DNA of 64,000 nucleotides from Micromussa lordhowensis (taxonomy: Eukaryota; Cnidaria; Anthozoa; Scleractinia; Lobophylliidae), in assembly GCA_964020085.1 (NCBI GenBank), contig OZ026602.1:25993601-26057600 (forward strand). Reading direction: 5' to 3'. Shown in pieces: positions 55,230 through 64,000 of the stretch. A program made the position numbers and the translations under genes. Every line of letters begins with the position of its first letter. The first letter of the stretch is position 1. Below the pieces are notes generated by a model. That model saw nothing but the letters and a program-made list of their open reading frames with translations, searched no databases and was not told the origin of the DNA.

Positions 55230-55910
55230 ATGTCTCACAACAGCAAAAAAATTCCCAGAAAATATATCATTCACCTGTTAGAATTCTTTTTCTCCTCGTT
55301 TTGTCGCTGCCCTGCCCTGTCTTTTAACACGTCGTCTCGTATTTCACAGTGCTTACTTGATGCGAACTTCGGTAAACTGACCTTATTTAAGGATGAAAAA
55401 AAAAGGGTTTCCGCACGTGGAATAAGTATAAAGTCCACTGAAGTGATTTTTTGACAAAGAAATTAGGTAAAAACAGCTGCACTAAGGTACAAGGTTCGTT
55501 CTAATGTGAATATCTAACAATGGTAATTATACACGGACTGCTCAAGTGAAATTTGAAAAGTACAAAGTTCGATTTGGATAAAAATGCATGAAAGCAAGAA
55601 AACGCCGACTACATTGTTAAGGTAAAAGTATGACTATTGACTTTGTTTGAAGGTTTTAAAATGCAGGGCCTTGCCTTGTAACAGGCAAACCCAGGCACTT
55701 GCGTCAGTCAGTTTATTTATTTATTTATTTTTTTTCGTTTTTGTTGTTTCATTATAAACACTCGGAATACCTAGGAAGAGAATTTAACCATAGATATTGC
55801 CTTATTCATAATGTTTGCCTGGAAACTGCCTCAGTCATAATTTTTTTTGTGCCTACGTTCCTGATATGTTAATGATATGTACATATGTAGAATGGCTGAA
55901 AAACGGTGAA

Positions 55911-58900
55911 TCCTCTCGTAGTAAACTGCTGTTTTCGTTCAAACATTGCCCCTTTTAACCGCTGATTATGACTAAATGTACTCGGTTCTGTTGTAGCGCC
56001 ATTTGAAAGGTGCTCGTTTTGTTGGTTTGGTGATTGTTAAACCCCGTGTCGGGCCGTGTTTTTTCTTCGTCAGTTTCCAACGAGGCCATGTAGTCGATGA
56101 GGGCAGTTTCTATCTCTAGACTGAGTGTGACAGACGGTTGTTTAGGCTCATCGTATTTCACTTTTTACCTAAACCAATTCGCACTATGAACTGGCTGAAA
56201 TTGAAAGGGAAAAGGGTTGTCGTGCGAAACATGCACATCGATCAAATTAAGTCTGTGTCAGTTAGACGGTTGCCTCGCTACGCGAAATTAATGGGCCACT
56301 CTGAAATATTCGAGCATATTACCTCTGGAAACAGAAAGAATTGAGTGGGCTCATTTTAACTTGGTGGAAAAAATGAACGAAAACATCTCTCTAGAAAGAT
56401 AACTTAATAATAGGCTGGTATTTCCAATTTCAAGTTTACACGAATCTCAGTTCTTTAATTGAAATTCAGAAATGTATTTATTACTGTACTGGGGTGATAA
56501 CGTTCAGTTCTCCCTTCGAACTTACTTTCTGGATGCATTCAGCGCTTTCTCTCCTTTCAGACTTTTAAATTTCCTTGCTGAGAATATGAACCCGATTATC
56601 GAATGTGTTTTTAAGCCCTACCTACGACATTTCACACTTTCTAGCGGCAGATGACTGATCAAAAACCGCGCATGTCAAGTTCAATTTAGGAAGTGTGGGT
56701 TTCTAAAAGTTCCACTATCTTGTACGTTATTCCCCGAGCGTTATCCGCCGCTTGTACGGTGAGTTCAAGATATACTCCTTCCAGAGTGCAATACTCAAGA
56801 GAAGTGATTCACTCAAAATCAATTGGTTCCCTTCTTGCTTTGAATACAAAGCACTCAACAACACACAGTTGTAAAATTCTTGTTGTATTGGTTGGCTCTT
56901 TAACACGAGACAACTTCCGAGTTTAAAAAAATTCCTGATCTGAAAGAATAATATAGTTACCAAGATCTGTTCCTATAGCTTTGAATAACATTATGTTAAG
57001 GACTTTGCTATCAGTAGTCAGCATTTTTTATCTGCCTCTTAATTTTGGAACAAGTTCGGTAATCAAACGTCTTTAATTCCTTTCTAGCAGCTTGGGTTTT
57101 GTTTCTCCGTACCACACGGAAAGACAGACTGATGGAAGCTGGCGAGACAGATAGGAAGAATTTAATTATTATCATCTGATGCCTCAAAGGGAGTCAAATC
57201 TTATTAGGGGAGACGTTTATCTTTTCTATGTACACTGTATGTGTAGCCTTTTCTTGAATTATTTCTCTTTCGTGTCTCGGTCCTTTCAAAAACTCCACAG
57301 AAACTCCAAAGAAGTAAAAAAAAAAAACAATTTTTTAATATATTCCCGTAATATTGGTTGACTATGTAATGGTTTGCATCAGGCTAAGTCTTAGATGACC
57401 TATTCAGAAACGTCCGCTTCTCATCTGGAGAACGAGGAATAACGAGTTTTCTGAGTTTGAAAACTTCATTCGCGATCGAGTGTGCGCTTGCCCAACTTTC
57501 GGCCATAAATGGTACCTTATAATGCGAGTGATTTCTGCACCCCTTTAGCAGAAAATTATTGAAACAAAGAATAAAGCGAGATTCTGAGAGGTTGATACTG
57601 GTATTGCCTGAGAGCGCAACGTTATATTATTTTCGAAACTAACAGAGAGAGTTGTGTAATTAAGTAAACAACTGTTATTCGCGTTTACAAAATGACAGCG
57701 CCTGAGGTCTGTCCCACTTTCCTCCGTGAACCGCGGATGAAAATCATCATGTGAAAGTTCTAATTTAATTTATCTTACAGACCCCCGAGGAAAAGACTAA
57801 TACTTACTGACTTAAAAATATCATGAAAGTTCATTTATAAAAAATCACTCTTACCTCGATTAAATGGCACTCAACAATCCCGCAGTTGTACAATTTGTGT
57901 AAGTTCGAAGGATTTCTGACCGTACGTTTCGAGAACAAGTTGCTAGTTGTATGTCGAACATGATAGAAAAAAACCTAAATGATTGTCAAAAGCTTCAGTT
58001 AATTCTACTATTTATTGTTTTAACAGCCAATTAAAAGCCGTCTTGTGGACGTCGCAGTGTGACATTGCAGTATTCAGTCCACTTTTTTTGTGGTGCAGTG
58101 TTTTCCTCTCGTAGCAAACTGCTGTTTTCGTTCAAACATTGCCCCTTTTAACCGCTCATTATGACTAAATGTACTCGGTTCTGTTGTAGCGTCATTTGAA
58201 ACGTGCTCGTTTTGTCGGTTTAGTGATTGTTAACCCCGTGTCGGGCCGTGTTTTTTCTTCGTCAGTTTCCAACGAGGCCATGTCGGTGAGGGCAGTTTCT
58301 ATCTCTAGACTGAGTGTGACAGACGGTTGTTTAGGCTCATCGTATTTCACTTTTTACCGAAACGAATTCGCACTATGAACTGGCTGACATTGAAAGGGAA
58401 AAGGGTTGTCGTGCGAAACATGCAGATCGATCAAATTAAATCTGTGTCAGTTAGACGGTTGCCTCGCTACGCGAAATTAATGGGCCACTCTGAAATATTC
58501 GAGCATATTACCTCTGGAAACAGAAAGAATTGAGTGGGCTCATTTTAACTTGGTGGAAAACATGAACGAAAACATCTGTCTAGAAAGATAATTTAATAAT
58601 AGGCTGGTATTTCCAATTTCAAGTTTACACGAATCTTCTTCAATCGAAACTCAGAAATGTATTTATTACTGTACTGGGGTGATAACGTTCAGTTCTCCCT
58701 TCGAACTTACTTTCGATTCTGGATGCATTCAGCGCTTTCTCTCCTTTCAGACTTTTAAATATCCTTGCTGAGAATACGAACCCGATTGTCGAAATTGTTT
58801 TTAAGCGCTACCTACGACATCTCACACTTTCTGGCGACAGATGAGATCAAAAACCGCGCATGTCTAGCTCAATTTAGGAAGTGCGGGTTTCTAGATGTTC

Positions 58901-60286
58901 CATTATCTTGTACGTTATTCCCCGAGCGTTATCCGCCGCTTGTACGGTGAGTTTAAGATATATTCCTTCCAGAGTGCAATACTCAAGAGAAGTGATTCAC
59001 TCAAAATCAATTGGTTCCCTTGTTGCTTTGAATACAAAGCACTCAACAACAATTCTTTTTGTATTGGTTAGCTATTTAACACGAGACAACTTCCGAGTTT
59101 AAAACAATTCCTGATCTGAAAGAATAATATAGTTACCAAGATCTGTTCCTATAGCTTTGAATAACATTATGTTAAGGAATTTCATCTTTGCTATCAGTAG
59201 TCAGCATTTTTGATCTGCCTCTTAATTTTGGAACAAGTTCGGTAATCAAACGTCTTTAATTCCTTTCTAGCAGCTTGGGTTTTGTTTCTCCGTACCACAC
59301 GGAAAGACAGACTGATGGAAGCTGGCGAGACAGATAGGAAGAATTTAATTATTATCATCTGATGCCTCAAAGGGAGTCAGATCTTATTAGGGGAGACGTT
59401 TATCTTTTCTATGTACACTGTATGTGTAGCCTTTTCTTGAATAATTTCTCTTTCGTGTCTCGGTCCTTTCAAAACTCCACAGAAACTCCAAAGAAGTAAA
59501 AAAAAAAACAATTTTTTAATATATTCCCGTAATATTGGTTGACTATGTAATGGTTTGCATCAGGCTAACCCTTAGATGACCTATTCAGAAACGTCCGCTT
59601 CTCATCTGGAGAACGAGGAATAACGAGTTTTCTGAGTTTGAAAACTTCATTCGCGATCGAGTGTGCGCTTGCCCAACTTTCGGCCATAAATGGTACCTTA
59701 TAATGCGAGTGATTTCTGCACCCCTTTAGCAGACAATTATTGAAACAAAGAATAAAGCGAGATTCTAAGAGGCTGATACTGGTATTGCCTGAGAGTGCAG
59801 CGTTATGTTATTCTCGAAACTAACAGAGAGAGTTGTGTAATTAAGTAAACAACTATTATTCGCGTTTACAAAATGACAGCGCCTGAGGTCTGTCCCACTT
59901 TCCTCCGTGAACCGCGGATGAAAATCATCATGTGAAAGTTCTAATTTAATTTATCTTACAGACCCCCGAGGAAAAGACTAATACTTACTGACTTAAAAAT
60001 ATCATGAAAGTTCATTTATAAAAAATCACTCTTACCTCGATTAAATGGCACTCAGCAATCCCGCAGTTGTACAATTTGTGTAAGTTCGAAGGATTTCTGA
60101 CCGTACGTTTCGAGAACAAGTTGCAAGTTGTATGTCGAACATGATAGAAATAAAAACGAAATGATTGTCAAAAGCTTTAGTTAATTCTACTATTTATTGT
60201 TTTAACAGCCAATTAAAAGCCGTGTTGTTGACGTCGCAGTGTGACATTGCAGTATTTGTCCACTTTTTTTTTGTGGTGCAGTGTTT
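55911..60286. repeat. Two-unit tandem duplication (2193-bp period)
   Basis: Unit A is 55911-58103 and unit B 58104-60286, nearly identical by eye with small indels. Equivalent landmarks: CTCTCGTAG (55913/58107), GACAGACTGATGGAAGCTGG (57122/59305), CCACTTTTTTTG (58079/60260). No recognised gene. Each has small frames (56138-56344 and 58327-58533) whose differences all change amino acids, so selection on them is not evident. Confidence 0.9.
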
Positions 60287-60742
60287 CACGAATGTTTTTG
60301 CGCGATTGTTATCTTCCGTACTTCGAAATGTCCTCTGAAATAACGCTCAATAGCATGCGTCTGTACACTTCCTGCATAAGAGGTTGAATATCAGGAATGA
60401 CCTACTTTTAAACTATCTACAAGCAGCTGAAAGAAAAATATCGTTTTCCACAAGACACTTGTATTGTTTTTATCTATTCTTAACCTTGCCCTAGACGTTA
60501 AAGTCTATCGCTGAACAATATTAAGTATCGTCAAACATTTCGAAAGTTCCGCCTCTCGATATTGAAATTCGGTTGTTAATCAATCCTTTCATAGCAGCCC
60601 ACGTTTAGTTTCGACCAACAAAACGGAAAAATAGACAGAGAAGCGCTAGATTGTATAAAAAGTACAAAGAATAATGACAGTTTAGAACATCTCTTTGAAA
60701 CATCAGCACTTTAATGGTCTGTTGTTGAGCTTTACGTTGCCA
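60287..60742. other. Spacer with dispersed duplicate
   Basis: About 60490-60690 matches 8940-9130 with frame-breaking differences. The remainder shows no gene or repeat arms. Confidence 0.5.
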
Positions 60743-60902
60743 AATAGCCCAATTTCGATATATTAAAATTCAGCCTAAAACAATAGACCTCAGCACGAGG
60801 CTCGTGGGAATAAACCCCACAAACTCTGTAGTTATTCCCACGAGCCTCGTGCTGAGGTCTATTGTTTTAGGCTGAATTTTAATATATCGAAATTGGGCTA
60901 TT
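60743..60902. mobile_element. Near-perfect hairpin MITE
   Basis: AATAGCCCAATTTCGATATA through CTCAGCACGAGGCTCGTGGG at the left, and the reverse complement at the right: about 70 bp per arm around a loop of about 19 bases. Almost no mismatches, suggesting a young copy. Confidence 0.9.
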
Positions 60903-60956
60903 GCCTTTTGTCACTGTGTCAAAACGAGTCTACTTGCGAAATAATAGGGCACGTTC

Positions 60957-61085
60957 GATATATCAATATTCTAACATGGCCCCGAGGCTTTCAGGACAAA
61001 CTTCTATATTTCAAACTTCTACAAAATAAACTTCAGTAACAAATCCCAGAGCCTCGGATCCATGTTAGAATACTGATATAGCCTA
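60957..61085. mobile_element. Older hairpin MITE of the same family
   Basis: GATATATCAATATTCTAACA and GGCCCCGAGGC at the left face GCCTCGGATCCATGTTAGAA and TACTGATATA at the right. Arms are diverged relative to 60743-60902. Confidence 0.7.
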
Positions 61086-61632
61086 TTCTTATGAAAATGA
61101 CTTCCACCTACAGGTTCATTTTCATGCAAATCAAACTCATTAACATAACAAAGGTCTTGCACGAAGACTCGTTTTGAAACAGGATCACAGAGTAACTCGG
61201 AAATGGCCCAAGGAAGGTGAGTTTTTGTTTTACGAAAAGGGAATCCTTCGTAAGGGACGTTTTCTTTGTCGATAGCAACGACAAAAAAGGGACTGACAAA
61301 CGCCGAATTTCGTCGGTGCAGGTATAAATTTAGAATGTGTCCTTACATAATTACGCGTTTGATGCACTGAAAACTTATACATAATGGTGTATTTTTCCAA
61401 CAGTCGGGTCCGTTCCTTTCAAGAATTCCTGAGCACAAAAATAAAGTCCATCAGGCGCTTTGCGAAACATCCGTCTCTATGCGCGAAAGGAATTTATTTT
61501 CAACACTCAACAATGAAGGTCATCTTGCAGTTTAATTGGTAGCTTGGTTTTGGGATGCACTGAAGCTGATTGATACTTTATGTACTTGGATCTTCCTCTC
61601 TAATCGCTTTGCAGCGAAACGAAAACAAAATA

Positions 61633-62085
61633 CAGTGAAACCTGTATTAAGCGGACCCCGTATTAAGCGGACACCCTCTATTAAGTGGACACCAGCTTGA
61701 GTCCCTAAACTTTCTTCCCACATTTACTGTAAAATAAACCTGCGTTAAGCGGACACCTCTGTTAAGCGGACGTGGACACCAATATTAAGCCATTTTGTTG
61801 CACAAAACCTGCAATAAGCGGACACTTCATGCCCAATTTTTCTAAAAGCTCAGATCAGACGCCGTTAACCTAGTTCAGCGATGTCGTTTTAAAGCTAAGT
61901 AGATTATTCCAGATTCATGCATTGACTGTCTGGACATTATGCTACGAGCAGTCTTTGATCTTACACGGTGTTACAAAAGGGTTAATAATTAACTATTATT
62001 GCTGAACCTGTTTAGAGCGGACACCCTGTATTAAGCGGACACTAGTGAGGGTCCCAACGGTGTCCGCTTAATACAGGTTTTACTG
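61633..62085. mobile_element. Pogo/mariner-type MITE with TA duplication
   Basis: Tips CAGTGAAACCTGTATTAAGC and reverse AATACAGGTTTTACTG. TA lies at both ends (61631-61632, 62086-62087), and the empty site with a single TA is in copy 1 at 2079-2080. It contains repeated TTAAGCGGACACC words. The CAGT-AAACC tip and TA target fit the pogo/Tc1-mariner group. Confidence 0.9.
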
Positions 62086-62547
62086 TATATAATTTCTAAC
62101 TTAGTATAACTAAGAAAATACAACGTGAAAAATTATGTTTTTTATATCAGCAAGATTGAGTCATTTTATATGTAGAAGATAAGGTACTAAATTAGGAAAA
62201 GAAAACTAAATAATTAAAAAGTTAAACAAAGAAAATACAACTGTCGAAAACCTTTATTAGCTGAGACCGCAAGATTGTAGAACCCGAGTAAAGGTTAACC
62301 CGAGTCTTCATTCGTTTAACTGCCCTCCCCCCACCCCTCCCTCACTGCGGTATGCGGTTGGCAAGCGTTTTGTATGACGAAACTCAAGTTATCCTTCACC
62401 GTTTCCGTTTGGGCTTCCGGTCATTTTGGAAACACGCTGAAACTGTGTCATTCCACTAAGCAAGTGAATTGTTCTAACATGATAGTAAATGACTGTGAAC
62501 AGTTGAAATTGATGCACATTTTGATTGCTTTGGCAGCAAATTAATAG

Positions 62548-62972
62548 GCCCTTTGCAGCTAAGCCGTCACGTGACCTACTTTTCATAAAATTATGGGCTA
62601 TAACTTAACAAATGCCAGAAATGGAAAAAGCATGTCGAGAATATCAAAATGGCCAAATTTGAGGCCCCCGTCATTAAAAGATGAGATTTTATGACAGTCT
62701 GAATTTCTAAAAAAATAAGGAGGTTTGTATGGAAAATGTTGCTGGAGAGCAAAACCTTGCTCTCCAGCAACATTTCCCATACAAAACTTCTAAATTTTCC
62801 GAAAATTCAAACCGTCGTATAAACCTACTCTTTCATTCCAGGGGGCTCAAAATTGGCCATTTTGGTATTTTCGATGCGCTCTTTCCATTTCTGGCATTCT
62901 TTAAGTTATAGCCCATAATACAAAAATTTTCTAGGAAAAATTTGGTCACGTGACCCCAGCTGCAAAGGGCCT
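62548..62972. mobile_element. Foldback element, empty site known
   Basis: TAGGCCCTTTGCAGC at the left and GCTGCAAAGGGCCTA at the right. Long internal arms include TCACGTGACC, TTATGGGCTATAACTT and TGCCAGAAATGGAAA. The empty site in copy 1 reads AAATTAATTTAAAG, so the insertion seems to have added no clear target duplication. The two 60-codon frames at its centre are hairpin by-products. Confidence 0.85.
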
Positions 62973-64000
62973 ATTTAAAGTAGTGTTATTGACGTACTAT
63001 GTGTCAATCCCTTCCGATTTTTCTTCCTGGCGGTGCCGTGATAAAGGAATATTTTACTGAATTCTTGGCTTTATGTTGTACATTTTTTATAGTCTTTTCC
63101 TTTTAACAGGAAGATGGCACGGATGAATAGGATGAAAGAATAATATCGCAGTTTACTAAAGCGAATATTATTATTTTGTATTAATTACTTGGCTGGGTCA
63201 CAAATTGATATCCACGTTAACAGTTCTTTGTCATCAGTAAGTCGGCAAAAGGGATTACTCGATTAGTGGCTACATTTTTTTAAAATATCGAGACGGGAAA
63301 CTTCTAGTTGTTTGCTTGACCAATCAAGAAAATTGCAAGACTGAACCTTGAAATTTGGTTGAGTATATCATAAAATAGAGTTTGAGTCATTTAATTCATC
63401 GTCACAGAGATGCTTTTAAAAGTTTAAAAATAACAAATTATTCACTCTTGAGGTTTTTTAGTCGTTGTGGTTGATATGTCAAAAGCGGTTATCAGATCAG
63501 GGTATCCTTTCACCGATACTAGTTTGTGCTTGTAATGTAAATGCAGTATGACGCACTGAAAGAATCAGATTTTTTTAGTACAGAAGTACAAACTTCCTTT
63601 CTGCGATGCAAGTAGACCACAAAATCGACGGCTTTTTTTTTTCTCTTTTTTGCATTGATTGAATCAGCGCTTCGATGGGTTACTGTTCAACTTTTGTAGA
63701 CAGCTAGTCAGTTGGATTTCAGTAGAAACCTGTTAGCTACCAACATTCCATCGCCAAAGAAGGTGAGTTTTCATTATACAATAACGGAACCTTAGTTTTT
63801 TAGGTTTCATTTTGTTTACCGGTAGCACTTAGAAGAAGGTGAAGCGATAAAGCTACATCTGAGCAACTTAAATTCGACTGTACTTCTTCGTTTGCAATGC
63901 ATTTTAAAGCTCAAAACTGTACCTTAGTAGGTTTGAGGCAAGTTGTACAATTCAAAAGCATAAAAGCACTCTGTCAGTTGCTTTACACGAATTAGAATCA

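Larger units (their letters stand above)
49965..55725. repeat. Three-unit tandem array (~1.73-2.26 kb units)
   Basis: The phrase TTTTTTCAGCTA(G/C)TTGCTGG starts equivalent points at 50001, 52261 and 53994. Unit 1 is longer because it has a SINE (50467-50767) and about 260 bp (51098-51358) that units 2 and 3 both lack, so 2 and 3 are the closer pair. A 43-bp sub-repeat occurs once, twice and three times in units 1, 2 and 3. No protein family is recognised. Confidence 0.9.
61158..64000. repeat. Segmental duplication, copy 2 (partner 1621-3590)
   Basis: Parallel to copy 1 from GAAACAGGATCACAGAGTAA onward and running off the window edge at 64000. Two extra elements (61633-62085 and 62548-62972) account for most of the length difference. 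It has the same donor-like AAG|GTGAGT phrases (61213 and 63764). No gene is recognised. Confidence 0.85.

Noticed and set aside
49965..55725. CRISPR-like array from regularly repeated short sequences
   Set aside because: The repeats are 43-bp head-to-tail copies without spacers inside long tandem units of a eukaryotic genome.
56138..58533. Conserved 68-codon frame in both tandem units as a real gene
   Set aside because: The DNA is nearly identical throughout the units, and the few differences within the frame all change the protein, so no sign of purifying selection.
62591..62911. Overlapping 60-codon frames on both strands
   Set aside because: They lie in the arms of the foldback element at 62548-62972 and duplicate each other.

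Overview
The window reads as nuclear DNA of a cnidarian, most likely an anthozoan such as a stony coral. The base composition is AT-rich, and host genes have ordinary GT/AG introns. Repeats dominate: Penelope-like elements (PLEs), an L1/Tx1-type LINE, tRNA-derived SINEs, and many terminal-inverted-repeat (TIR) and foldback elements. The assignment is inference from gene and repeat style, because no search could be run.

Host genes are few. An MRP4-like ABC transporter (ABCC family) occupies 22950-31968 (+). Seven exons can be placed exactly, and they splice to 1482 codons with consistent phases, but a single in-frame TAG interrupts the inter-domain linker at 27698. A minus-strand FAD/NAD(P)-binding oxidoreductase (43367-45313) has an uninterrupted coding exon apart from one in-frame TGA at 44714-44716. 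The last coding exon of RBPJ/Su(H), the Notch-pathway DNA-binding factor, lies at 33509-33719 (-), with no upstream exons recognised. A candidate first exon of a secreted acidic protein lies at 40955-41150 (-).

Layout. 1-4.6 kb: a degenerate ~120-bp tandem repeat, then copy 1 of a segmental duplication whose second copy fills 61.2-64 kb. 4.6-8.1 kb: a TIR element holding broken zinc-finger and RecQ-helicase genes, itself carrying an 842-bp foldback insertion. 9.3-22.7 kb: a nest of retroelements. One PLE is split by a 4.3-kb LINE, a second PLE lies head-to-head with it, and a third PLE is split by two TIR elements. The third PLE carries two well-formed type I hammerhead ribozymes. 22.9-32 kb: the transporter. 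34.9-35.9 kb: a clean 1017-bp TIR element with a 9-bp target duplication, again carrying zinc-finger and RecQ fragments. 37.4-40.9 kb: an element with ~300-bp TIRs. 41-49 kb: the acidic exon, the oxidoreductase and sparse repeats. 50-55.7 kb: a three-unit tandem array. 55.9-60.3 kb: a two-unit tandem duplication. 60.5-64 kb: hairpin MITEs and duplication copy 2.

The most notable unexplained pattern is the repeated pairing, in three separate elements, of a CxxC zinc-finger gene on the left pointing right and a RecQ-type helicase on the right pointing left. All three are bounded by TIRs. This suggests a helicase-carrying DNA transposon lineage with no recognisable transposase in these copies.
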